NCBI RefSeq assembly: GCF_900636765.1
Contig: NZ_LR134313.1
Span: 2,480,001 to 2,544,000, forward strand
Length of the DNA stretch: 64,000 bases
Origin: Neisseria canis
Lineage (GTDB): Bacteria; Pseudomonadota; Gammaproteobacteria; Burkholderiales; Neisseriaceae
Direction: 5' to 3'
The translations under genes and the position numbers were made by a program. Below the pieces are notes generated by a model. It ran no database searches and was not told the origin of the DNA. It saw nothing but the letters and a program-made list of their open reading frames with translations. Position 1 is the first letter of the stretch. The number at the start of each line of letters is the position of its first letter. Below, piece after piece: positions 26,823-35,600 of the stretch.

Positions 26823-27641
26823 ATGTTGATCGCATTACTCATCATGCTGCGCGAAGGCATAGAGGCAGCATTGATTGTCGGCATCGTGGCCGGCTTCCTC
26901 AAGCAATCGGGATACAGCCATCTGATGCCCAAAGTTTGGTTGGGTGTCGCACTGGCCTCCCTCATCTGCATCGTTACGGGATTGGCCATTTACAAAACCA
27001 CAGGCGAAATTCCGCAGAAGCAGCAAGAATTTGTGGTGGGCGTTATCGGTTTGGTTGCCGTAGGCATGCTGACCTATATGATTCTCTGGATGCAGAAAGC
27101 ATCCCGCTCCATCAAACAGCAATTGCAAAGCTCAGTTCAGGCCGCGCTCAACCGGGGCAGCAGGCAAGGCTGGGCTTTGGTGTTGATGGCTTTTCTCGCC
27201 GTTATCCGCGAAGGTTTGGAAAGCGTGTTTTTCCTGATTGCCGTGTTCCAGCAAAGCCCCACGCCTTGGATGCCTGCCGGCGCCGTGCTCGGCCTGCTGA
27301 TTGCCGTTGTGATAGGCTGGCTGATTTATCAAGGCGGCGTGCGGATTAATCTGGCCAAATTCTTCCGTTGGACGGGCGTGTTCCTGATTTTTGTGGCGGC
27401 CGGTTTGTTTGCGGGTGCCTTCCGCGCTTTGCACGAAGCCGGCGTTTGGAATATCGGCCAAACCGTTATCGCCGACTTCTCATCCGTGCTGCATGAAGAC
27501 AGCCCGTTGGGCGTGCTGCTCGGCGGCTTTTTCGGCTACACCGATCATCCCGTTACCAGCGATGCAGTGCTCTACTTCGCTTATCTTATTCCCGTTTTAT
27601 TCTTGTTTTTTAAAAGCAGCCGACCCGCTGCGAAACCATAA
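26823..27641 (+). CDS. efeU: Ferrous/ferric iron permease, FTR1 family
   Basis: Inner-membrane iron permease of the EfeUOB (Ycd) system, homologous to yeast Ftr1p. The 272-residue protein has seven hydrophobic segments and the two iron-coordinating REGxE motifs: MLREGIEA (Arg10-Glu14) and IREGLESVF (Arg129-Glu133). Length fits EfeU (about 270-280). No Shine-Dalgarno is visible before the ATG, but the N-terminus [12 protein letters not shown] matches the family. First gene of efeU-efeO-(insert)-efeB. Confidence 0.93.
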   Translation: MLIALLIMLREGIEAALIVGIVAGFLKQSGYSHLMPKVWLGVALASLICIVTGLAIYKTTGEIPQKQQEFVVGVIGLVAVGMLTYMILWMQKASRSIKQQLQSSVQAALNRGSRQGWALVLMAFLAVIREGLESVFFLIAVFQQSPTPWMPAGAVLGLLIAVVIGWLIYQGGVRINLAKFFRWTGVFLIFVAAGLFAGAFRALHEAGVWNIGQTVIADFSSVLHEDSPLGVLLGGFFGYTDHPVTSDAVLYFAYLIPVLFLFFKSSRPAAKP

Positions 27642-27654
27642 TGGAGAGAGAAAA

Positions 27655-28830
27655 ATGAAGAAATCCAATCTAACCGCTTTATCTGTGTTAATCGCTCTGG
27701 GCCTGTCTGCCTGCCAACCGCCCGAAGCGGAAAAAACCGCCGCGCCCGCTTCCGGCGCATCTGGTGCGGCACAAGCCAAAAATGCCGATGGTTCGTTCAA
27801 CATTGCCGTTAACGACAGCGCCTGCGACCCGATGGAGCTTACCGTTCCCAGCGGCGAAACCGTGTTCAACATCAAAAACAACAGCGGCCGCAAGCTCGAA
27901 TGGGAAATCCTCAAAGGCGTGATGGTGGTGGACGAGCGTGAAAACATCGCCCCCGGCCTGTCCGACAAAATGACCGTTACCCTCCTGCCCGGCGAATACG
28001 AAATGGCCTGCGGCCTGCTTACCAACCCGCGCGGCAAACTGACCGTAACCGACAGCGGCTTCAAACCTGCCGACAACACCGCCAACTTGGAAAAACTCGC
28101 CCAACCACTGGCCGATTACAAAACTTATGTTCAAGCCGAAGCCGCCGAACTCGTGAAGAAAACCGCCGCTTTCGTTGCCGATGTGAAAGCGGGCAAACTT
28201 GAAGATGCCAAAGCCAAATTCGCCGACACCCGTACCCATTACGAACGCATCGAACCGATTGCCGAATTGTTCAACGAGCTCGACCCCGCCATCGACGCGC
28301 GTGAAGACGATTTCAAAAAAGGCCCGAAAGACCCGGAATTTACCGGTTTCCACCGCATCGAATACGCTTTATGGGTTGAAAAATCCACCGACGGCGTGAA
28401 AGAAGTGGCCGACAAGCTGGAAGCCGACGTGAAGAAACTGCAGGCCGAAATCGACTCACTTAACTTCCCGCCGAGCAAAGTTGTGGGCGGTGCTGCCGTA
28501 TTGATTGAAGAAGTGGCCGGCAGCAAAATCAGCGGCGAAGAAGACCGCTACAGCCACACCGATTTGAGCGACTTCAACGCCAACGTGGAAGGTGCGCAAA
28601 AAATCGTTGAGCTTTTCCGCCCGATGATTGCCGAGAAAAACAAAGGGCTGCTGGATAAAACCGATGCCAACTTCAAGCAGGTAAACGACATTTTGGCCAA
28701 ATACAAAACCGTCAACGGCTTTGAAACCTACGACAAACTTTCCGAAGCCGACCGCAAAACCCTGCAAGCGCCCATCAACGCATTGGCCGAAGACTTGGCT
28801 CAATTGCGCGGCACACTGGGCTTGAATTGA
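27655..28830 (+). CDS. efeO: EfeO iron-binding lipoprotein with M75 (imelysin-like) domain
   Basis: Periplasmic partner of EfeU that binds iron. The 391-residue protein starts with a lipoprotein signal: lipobox LGLSACQ, lipidated Cys20. An N-terminal cupredoxin-like domain (about 45-135, with [15 protein letters not shown] and CGLL) is followed by the M75 domain (about 150-390) bearing the metal motif FHRIEYALW (His233, Glu236) and [20 protein letters not shown]. The start at 27655 was chosen over an upstream open frame because GGAGAGAG precedes it and it gives the signal peptide. The lipobox is unusual; E. coli EfeO is a soluble periplasmic protein. Confidence 0.92.
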   Translation: MKKSNLTALSVLIALGLSACQPPEAEKTAAPASGASGAAQAKNADGSFNIAVNDSACDPMELTVPSGETVFNIKNNSGRKLEWEILKGVMVVDERENIAPGLSDKMTVTLLPGEYEMACGLLTNPRGKLTVTDSGFKPADNTANLEKLAQPLADYKTYVQAEAAELVKKTAAFVADVKAGKLEDAKAKFADTRTHYERIEPIAELFNELDPAIDAREDDFKKGPKDPEFTGFHRIEYALWVEKSTDGVKEVADKLEADVKKLQAEIDSLNFPPSKVVGGAAVLIEEVAGSKISGEEDRYSHTDLSDFNANVEGAQKIVELFRPMIAEKNKGLLDKTDANFKQVNDILAKYKTVNGFETYDKLSEADRKTLQAPINALAEDLAQLRGTLGLN

Positions 28831-28884
28831 TGCCTGTCTGAAGCTAAAGTTTGAACTTTTTTAAAACTATACCTTCCTAATTTA

Positions 28885-28902
28885 AGTATGTTCATACATA
28901 CT
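28885..28902. promoter_or_regulatory. Inverted repeat upstream of the microcin-like gene
   Basis: AGTATG and CATACT are perfect 6-bp arms around TTCATA, with TTA beyond on both sides, 50 bases before the start. It could be an operator or part of a weak terminator; no -35/-10 pair was placed. Confidence 0.3.
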
Positions 28903-28953
28903 AACTTAATTTACTTTTAATTTTAACTTTAAATAAGGAGTATAAAATAAAAA

Positions 28954-29223
28954 ATGAAAACTTTAACCATTCAAGAATTACAATATGTTAATGGTGCTTT
29001 TGGACCGATTGGAGCTGCAATAGGCGGAATTGGAGGTGCTGCTGGATACTTGTTAAACCAACAGCTGAGTGGAAGTAAATTTTCCCCTACCTCATTAGCA
29101 TGGGCTACAGGAGCTGGTGCAACAGCAGGAGCAACAACAGGCCCCGTAGGCGTTGTATGGGGTTTCAATGGCGCTTTAGCTGGAGGCATGGTTACAGGAG
29201 TTGCCTCAAGGTATGGTAAATAA
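28954..29223 (+). CDS. Microcin/bacteriocin-like peptide precursor with double-glycine-type leader
   Basis: An 89-residue peptide. The N-terminal MKTLTIQELQYVNGA closely follows the leader pattern of class II microcins such as colicin V (M-x-TLT-x-x-EL-x-x-V-x-G[GA]), which is cut after the Gly-Ala/Gly-Gly by a C39-peptidase ABC exporter. The rest is small-residue rich, with GxxxG and AxxxG spacing (FGPIGAAIGGIGGAAGYLL, later GAGATAGATTGPVGVVWG and GALAGGMVTG), typical of pore-forming bacteriocins. AAGGAG is present, but 13 bases from the ATG, longer than usual; a stop codon two codons before the ATG excludes a longer form. The gene is AT-rich against its neighbours and splits efeO from efeB. 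No exporter is near. Activity is inferred. Confidence 0.7.
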   Translation: MKTLTIQELQYVNGAFGPIGAAIGGIGGAAGYLLNQQLSGSKFSPTSLAWATGAGATAGATTGPVGVVWGFNGALAGGMVTGVASRYGK

Positions 29224-29449
29224 GCCATTAGCAATCAAGATTTTTCTCTCTTTTATATTTATAACAATCGCTTTTTTTATTAGAAACCTATATGTTTCTG
29301 CTGGCGTAGCAGACAGCTCTTTTTTGATAGCTATATTTGCAATCATTTTTACATGGTCTGTGTCTCTTAAAGAGAGAAAAAAATTATTTGCATTTGGAAT
29401 AGTTTTATTTTTAATAGCTTACTTAAGTCTTTATTTAGAAATAAAATAA
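29213..29449 (+). CDS. Small membrane protein, candidate immunity factor
   Basis: A 78-residue protein, MVNKPLAIKIFLSFIFITIA..., with three predicted transmembrane helices (about 8-26, 37-54, 58-76) and short charged loops (KERKK). It starts inside the end of the microcin-like gene, overlapping it by 11 bases, so the two are translationally coupled. Small, helical, membrane-embedded proteins encoded just after a bacteriocin are commonly its self-protection factor; that role is inferred from position and topology alone, since no sequence family is recognised. A further in-frame ATG at 29201 would add four residues. Strongly AT-rich. Confidence 0.6.
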   Translation: MVNKPLAIKIFLSFIFITIAFFIRNLYVSAGVADSSFLIAIFAIIFTWSVSLKERKKLFAFGIVLFLIAYLSLYLEIK

Positions 29450-29454
29450 TAATG

Positions 29455-29486
29455 ATGCCTGTCTGAATTTATCTTCAGTCAGGTAT
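29455..29486. repeat. Altered DUS pair
   Basis: ATGCCTGTCTGAA and TTCAGTCAGGTAT; the right arm has two changes. It marks the 3' edge of the insert, as a single DUS at 28830-28842 marks the 5' edge. Confidence 0.6.
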
Positions 29487-29505
29487 TATTTAAAGGATAC
29501 ACATT

Positions 29506-30777
29506 ATGTCAGATGCTGGAAGTCCTCTCCAACCTAAAAAACGCACTCTATTGAAAACCGCTTTAGCAGCGGGCGCCACAGGAATAGCAGCCGCAGGAGG
29601 TTTTATTTGGGGCGAACAAAAGAGTAAAAACAAAACCGAAACCTTATATCGCCAGCATTCTAGTGAACGCTACGACTGCTACGGCACCCATCAGGCAGGC
29701 ATTACCACGCCGCACCAACCTTTCGCCATCATGTGCGCCTTCGACATCACAGCCAACGGCGCATCTCAGCTTATCAACTTCTTCCGCGTACTTACCACCC
29801 GCATCGAGTTCCTCACGCAAGGCGGAGAATTGCAGGACGGCGATGCCAAGCTGCCGCCTTCAGGCAGCGGTATCTTAGGCAAAAAAGTGCCGAGCGACGG
29901 CCTCACCGTTACCGTATCCGTCGGCGACAGTCTGTTTGACAAGCGGTTCGGCCTGGAAGCCAAAAAGCCCAAGCGCCTGCAAGAAATGAAACGCTTCCCC
30001 AACGACAAACTGGCCGCCGAATGGTGCGACGGCGACATCAGCCTTCAAATCTGCGCCCTCAGCCCCGAAACCTGCCAAAACGCCCTGCGCGACATCATCA
30101 AAAACACCGCCCAATTTGCCGTAGTCCGCTGGAGCATTGACGGCTTCCTGCCCAAAACCACGCCCGGTTCCGCTCCCCGCAACCTGCTCGGCTTTCACGA
30201 CGGTTCGGCCAACCCCGACGTTTCCAACCTCAAAACCGCCGATGCTGTGTTATGGACAGGCGTTGCCCCCAACAGCCTCGACGAACCGGCATGGGCCAAA
30301 AACGGCACCTATCAGGCCGTGCGCATTATCCGCCACTTCGTAGAATTCTGGGACAGAACGCCCCTGCAGGAACAGGAAGCCATATTCGGGCGCGAAAAAT
30401 ACAGCGGCGCGCCATTAGGCATGAAAAAAGAACAGGATACGCCCGACTATGCCAAAGACCCCGAAGGCAAAACCATCCCCCAAGACAGCCATATGCGCCT
30501 AGCTAATCCCCGCGATCCCGAGTTTATGAAAAAACACCAACTTTTCCGCCGTCCGTTTAACTATTCGCGCGGCCTGGCCAAATCGGGTCAACTGGACGTG
30601 GGTTTGGTGTTTATCTGCTATCAGGCGAACCTTGACGACGGGTTTATCTTCGTGCAGAAACTGCTCGACCTCGAGCCGCTGGAAGAATACATCAGCCCTT
30701 TCGGCGGCGGCTATTTCTTTACCCTGCCCGGCGTGAAGAAAGGCGAATTTATCGGTCAGAGTCTGATGTTGGGCTAA
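29506..30777 (+). CDS. efeB: Deferrochelatase/peroxidase EfeB (Dyp-type)
   Basis: Dye-decolourising haem peroxidase that in the EfeUOB system oxidises Fe(II) or extracts iron from haem in the periplasm. The 423-residue protein has the GxxDG motif as GFHDGSANPD (Asp232) and the proximal haem ligand His277 in RIIRHFVEFWD. The N-terminus KKRTLLKTALAAGATGIAAAGGF is a Tat-like signal but shows Lys-Arg instead of the twin arginine usual in EfeB. AAAGGATACAC is the ribosome-binding site. It is separated from efeO by the microcin-like insert, and is closed by a DUS-pair terminator. Confidence 0.93.
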   Translation: MSDAGSPLQPKKRTLLKTALAAGATGIAAAGGFIWGEQKSKNKTETLYRQHSSERYDCYGTHQAGITTPHQPFAIMCAFDITANGASQLINFFRVLTTRIEFLTQGGELQDGDAKLPPSGSGILGKKVPSDGLTVTVSVGDSLFDKRFGLEAKKPKRLQEMKRFPNDKLAAEWCDGDISLQICALSPETCQNALRDIIKNTAQFAVVRWSIDGFLPKTTPGSAPRNLLGFHDGSANPDVSNLKTADAVLWTGVAPNSLDEPAWAKNGTYQAVRIIRHFVEFWDRTPLQEQEAIFGREKYSGAPLGMKKEQDTPDYAKDPEGKTIPQDSHMRLANPRDPEFMKKHQLFRRPFNYSRGLAKSGQLDVGLVFICYQANLDDGFIFVQKLLDLEPLEEYISPFGGGYFFTLPGVKKGEFIGQSLMLG

Positions 30778-30793
30778 TTCCGCCGCAATTAAA

Positions 30794-30827
30794 ATGCCTG
30801 TCTGAAAGTTTTCAGACAGGCATTTTT
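30794..30827 (+). terminator. Head-to-head DUS pair after efeB
   Basis: DUS stem with a TTT loop followed by TTTTT, 17 bases past the efeB stop. Confidence 0.8.
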
Positions 30828-30853
30828 ATGGTCTCAGGCAGCTAATCAACCCG

Positions 30854-30962
30854 CTATAGTGGATCAACGTAAAAATAGTACGTTCGTCATACTCGGGCTT
30901 GACCCGAGTATCTCCTAAAGTTAGCGGAACTCAAGATACTCGGGTCAAGCCCGAGTATGACG
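30854..30962. repeat. dRS3-like nested palindromic repeat, copy 2 (complete)
   Basis: Two perfect 28-bp inverted arms (30885-30912 and 30935-30962) are separated by 22 bases. Each arm contains the smaller palindrome ATACTCGGG-CTTGA-CCCGAGTAT. To the left, CTATAGTGGATCAAC (30854-30868) resembles the TATAGTGGATTAA end of neisserial Correia elements. It lies between efeB and radA, which converge on it. Confidence 0.8.
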
Positions 30963-30986
30963 GAAATGCTACTAAAATTAAGTGTT

Positions 30987-32372
30987 TTAGCTATATTCTT
31001 CACTATTCCGGCACACCTCCACCGCCTCCTGCAAACTGCTCACGCCGAAAATCTGCAAGCTGGGGAATTCTTTCGGGTTGCGCGGCAGATTGGCTTTAGG
31101 CACGACGGCGCGTTTGAAGCCGAGTTTTTCCGCTTCTTTCAAACGCTCCTGCCCGCGTGCCACGGGGCGGACTTCGCCGCTTAAGCCGATTTCGCCGAAG
31201 GCCACCATTTTTTCGGGCAGCGGGCGGTTGCGGAAGCTGGAGAGCATGGCAAGGATAATGGCAAGGTCGGCGGCGGGTTCGTTGATTTTTACGCCGCCTA
31301 CGGCGTTCAGGAATACGTCTTGGTCAAAGCAGGCGATGCCGGCATGGCGGTTTAACACGGCCAGCAGCATGGCGAGGCGGTTTTGTTCGAGACCGACGGT
31401 GAGGCGTTTGGGCGTAAAGCCGTGTGCGTCGTCCACCAATGCCTGAATTTCCACCAACAGCGGGCGGCTGCCTTCTTGAGTGACCAATACGCACGAGCCG
31501 GGCACGTCGTCGCGGTAACTGGCGAGGAAAATCGCCGAAGGGTTGGACACGCCTTTCAAGCCGTGTTCTGTCATGGCGAACACGCCCAGCTCGTTGGCCG
31601 CGCCGAAGCGGTTTTTGATGGCGCGGATCATGCGGTAGTTGGAGTGCTGGTCGCCCTCGAAATAAAGCACGGTATCCACCATATGTTCGAGCACGCGCGG
31701 GCCGGCGATGGCGCCGTCTTTGGTAACGTGGCCGACCAAGATCATGGCCATGCCCATCTGCTTGGCCATGCGGGTAAGCTGGGCGGCACACTCGCGCACT
31801 TGCGATACGGAGCCGGGCGCGGAAGTGATTTGGTCGGAATACATGGTTTGGATGGAGTCGATTACCACCACGGCCGGTTCGTGCTGTTTCAAGGCTACCT
31901 GAATCGCTTCCATGCGGATTTCCGCCAACAGGTTGACGCCTTCGCTGTGCAGGCCCAAGCGTTGCGCGCGCAGGGCGACTTGTTGGGCGGACTCCTCGCC
32001 GGAAACATACAGCACTTGGCGGCTTTTCGCCATCATGGCCACGGTTTGCAAGAGCAGCGTCGATTTGCCGATGCCGGGGTCGCCGCCGAGCAGAATCACC
32101 GCGCCGTTTACCAAACCGCCGCCCAATACGCGGTCGAGTTCGCCCATGCCGGTGGGTTCGCGCGGTACTTCGGTGGCGGTTACTTGGGAAAGCTCCTGCA
32201 CCTGTGCCGTGTCGGCCGCCCACGATTGGAAGCGCACATTTTTCGGCTCGGGCGCGGCAAGGCTTTCCTGCAAGGTGTTCCACTCGCCGCAATGCGGGCA
32301 TTTGCCCTGCCATTTCGGGGTAGTGCCGCCGCATTCGCTGCATTGGTAAACGGTTTTCGGTGCTTTTGCCAT
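30987..32372 (-). CDS. radA: DNA repair protein RadA
   Basis: RecA-like ATPase that drives branch migration in recombination and, in several bacteria, in transformation. The 461-residue protein has an N-terminal C4 zinc finger (Cys11, Cys14, Cys25, Cys28 in CSECGG...CPHCGE), Walker A GGDPGIGKST (about 96-105), the RadA-specific KNRFG motif in AIKNRFGAANELG, and the C-terminal Lon-like domain (FLNAVGGVKINEPAADLA). Length matches E. coli RadA (460). It is monocistronic, with a DUS pair just upstream of its start. Its role in recombination fits a naturally transformable host. Confidence 0.96.
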   Translation of the reverse strand: MAKAPKTVYQCSECGGTTPKWQGKCPHCGEWNTLQESLAAPEPKNVRFQSWAADTAQVQELSQVTATEVPREPTGMGELDRVLGGGLVNGAVILLGGDPGIGKSTLLLQTVAMMAKSRQVLYVSGEESAQQVALRAQRLGLHSEGVNLLAEIRMEAIQVALKQHEPAVVVIDSIQTMYSDQITSAPGSVSQVRECAAQLTRMAKQMGMAMILVGHVTKDGAIAGPRVLEHMVDTVLYFEGDQHSNYRMIRAIKNRFGAANELGVFAMTEHGLKGVSNPSAIFLASYRDDVPGSCVLVTQEGSRPLLVEIQALVDDAHGFTPKRLTVGLEQNRLAMLLAVLNRHAGIACFDQDVFLNAVGGVKINEPAADLAIILAMLSSFRNRPLPEKMVAFGEIGLSGEVRPVARGQERLKEAEKLGFKRAVVPKANLPRNPKEFPSLQIFGVSSLQEAVEVCRNSEEYS

Positions 32373-32381
32373 AAATTCATA

Positions 32382-32424
32382 ATGCCTGTCTGAAAACGCG
32401 ATTGTAACATTTTCAGACAGGCAT
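32382..32424. repeat. DUS pair with long loop upstream of radA
   Basis: ATGCCTGTCTGAAAA and TTTTCAGACAGGCAT flank 13 bases. It lies just before the radA start, so it is probably a DUS site more than a terminator. Confidence 0.6.
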
Positions 32425-32624
32425 CCATTTCTTAATCTCTCATGTTATCCGTTTAAAAACAACCCTCAGAAGCGATTTATGCATAACGCCTATTTAAAGA
32501 TTATTAAAGATAATTAAATTTACAATAGTAACTATGAAAGCAATATCTAAAGAAACCACTTTAATCTATAATTAAATTACATTAATTTTAACTATCCAAT
32601 TAACATAATTAAAGAATCATTACT

Positions 32625-35600
32625 ATGACACATTACAAACTCAATATTACTCATAACGGCCAAACCGAATCTATTACGCTTCCCTCAGACCAACCCCTTT
32701 CCCTTCCCGCCCAACCGGATACCGTTTACCAAATTTTCGACGAACAAGGCAACCTGATCGCCCAGCCCGAAGTGCAGCTGGTTAACGAAGATTTATGGGT
32801 ACACCTCGGTTCAAACGCCGAGGGCACACCCGATCTGATTCTGCAAAATTACCAAAATATCTACCCGACACCGAATGCCGGCCAGTTGGGCGCCATCGGC
32901 GTCGTATCGGTTGAAGCAGCCGCACCCGTGGCAGAACAAGTGGCCATCGGCGGCACACTCACCAGTTTTCAGACAGGCCTGATCGGCTTAGGCGTTGCCA
33001 CAACAGCAATCGCAGGCATTGCTATTGCCAACAGCGGCAAAGACTCCAACCCTAAAAAACAGCCTGAAGTTAAACAGCCTGAAGTTAAACAGCCTGAAGT
33101 TAAACAACCCGAGGTTCAACAACCCGAGGTTAAACAACCCGAGGTTAAACAACCCGAGGTTAAACAACCCGAGGTTAAACAACCTGAAGTTAAACAACCC
33201 GAGGTTCAACAACCTGAAGTTAAACAACCTGAAGTTAAACAACCTGAAGTTAAACAACCTGAAGTTAAACAGCCTGAAGTTAAACAGCCTGAAGTTAAAC
33301 AACCTGAGGTTAAACAACCTGAGGTTCAACAACCTGAGGTTCAACAACCTGAGGTTCAACAACCTGAGGTTCAACAACCTGAGGTTCAACAACCTGAGGT
33401 TCAACAACCTGAAGTTAAACAACCTGAAGTTAAACAACCTGAAGTTAAACAGCCTGAAGTTAAACAGCCTGAAGTTAAACAGCCTGAAGTTAAACAGCCT
33501 GAAGTTAAACAGCCTGAAGTTAAACAGCCTGAAGTTAAACAGCCTGAAGTTAAACAGCCTGAAGTTAAACAGCCTGAAGTTAAACAGCCTGAAGTTAAAC
33601 AGCCTGAAGTTAAACAGCCTGAGGTTCAACAACCTGAGGTTCGACAACCTGAGGTTCAACAACCTGAGGTTCAACAACCTGAGGTTCAACAACCTGAGGT
33701 TCAACAACCTAGTTCTGCAACAGTTACAATCAACCCTATTTCGCATCAAGATGTGGTCAATGCCCAATCTGCCCAAGGAACTGTTTTAATTTCCGGCATA
33801 ATCAACAGCGACCAAGACATTAGCGATGCCGATGTTATAGTTTACTTAAACGGCAAAGCCTACCCCGCCGTCGTTAATGCTGCTACTTTCAGCGTGGAAA
33901 TAAACGGCAGTGAATTTGCTAATGCAAATACCGTCAGCGCAATCGCCACAATTCGGAACCAATCGGGCAAAAGCATCGAAGTCCTGTCTGAGCGCGCATA
34001 CAGTTATGATACTGAAGCACCCGAAGCGTTCATTAGAATGAACAGAATGTCAGACAACAGCACCATCAATATTGCCGCCAAAAAAGATACATTCACTCTT
34101 TCAGGCCCCCTTAAAATTGGTGAAGACAGTATTAGAGAAAGCGTTACCGTCAAAATCAACGGAAAATCTTATCCTGCAGAAATTCATGGCCAAACTTGGT
34201 CTTTCAAAACTACCGGTAAAACACTTGCTTATGCCGAAGGCGCCCAAACCCTACAAGTTATTCTGCAAACGGAAGATTTGGCAGGCAATACCAATACTGC
34301 CTCAATGGAATACGTTTATTTGGTAGATACCGTAATTGAGCAGCCTGTTGTTACGCTCAACCCTATTACAAAAGACAACATCATCAACGCAGAAGAAACC
34401 CAATCCAATATTCTGGTTTCCGGCCAAGCTGAGCATGTGAATGAAGGCGATACGGTTACACTGACAGCCGGCACATATGAGACCACAACCACGGTTAAAA
34501 ACGGTCGATTCAGCCTCGAAATCGCAGGCTCCGTATTGGCGTCGGCCGAAAGCATCAGCGCGCGTGTCGACACCGAGGACGAAGCCGGCAATACCGCCTC
34601 GGCCGTAACCACGCAAAACTACACGTCGGACACCGAAATCGACACGCCTGTCATCACGTTTAACGCCATCGCCGAAGACGACATCATCAATCTGGCCGAA
34701 TCCCAAACCGAAAACACCATTCTTTCCGGCACAGTCGAACACGCAAAAGAAAATGACGAAATCATTATCACGGTCGGCGAAGCCGTTTATAAAGGTGTGG
34801 TTTCAGACAGGCAATTTGCCGTTGCCGTCAGCACCAAAGCCCTGCTTAACCACGGCAAAGTGACCGCCAGCGTTACCACTACCGATGAAGCGCTCAACAG
34901 CGCGACCGGTCATGCGGAACGCGCCTACTCAATCGATACGGAATACACGCCTACCATCAGCCTGAACGCAATCGCAGGCGATAATGTGCTCAACCTTGCG
35001 GAATCCGAAAAAACCGTTACCGTTACCGGCACCGTTACCGATGTTGCCGACGATGAAGACATCATTGTTTCGTGCGGCTGCGAAAGCTGCGGCAGCGTGA
35101 AATGGATCGACATTCTTACCAAGGTGAAAAACGGCGGTTTCTCCGTTGATTTCGAAGGCACCCAATTATCAAAAAGCGGCTACACCCTGGTGAAAGCCAG
35201 CGTTACCTCCCAAGATGCTGCCGGCAATACGGCCACCGCCGAAACCTCGCAAAGTTTCACCAAAGATTTAACTGCGCCTGAAGTGGCCGTAAACATTAAC
35301 GAAATCGCCGGCGACGATGTACTTACCAAAGCCAAACAAGAGCAAACCCACCATTCCGTCAGCGGTGCCATCAACGGCCTGCAAAACGGTGAAACGGTTA
35401 ATCAGGTTCTCGTTCAGGTAGGCAATCAAAAATACAAGGCGGTCGTTACCGATAATACCTACGCTGCCGACATTCCTTCTTCGGAATTGGCCGCAGCAAA
35501 CCGCGTTGATGTAAGCGCAACCGTAACCGATGCCGCAGGCAACAGCAGCACGGCGGAAAACAGCCGCGCCTATAAAGTGGGCAAGCCATTACCCGTGCTG

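Noticed and set aside
32988..33789. Long antisense and alternate-frame reading frames across the pentapeptide repeats, and a first impression of a CRISPR array
   Set aside because: They arise because a 15-bp repeat without stops is open in several frames. Units are contiguous with no spacers, so it is not CRISPR, and only the frame of the 2420-residue gene continues on both sides.
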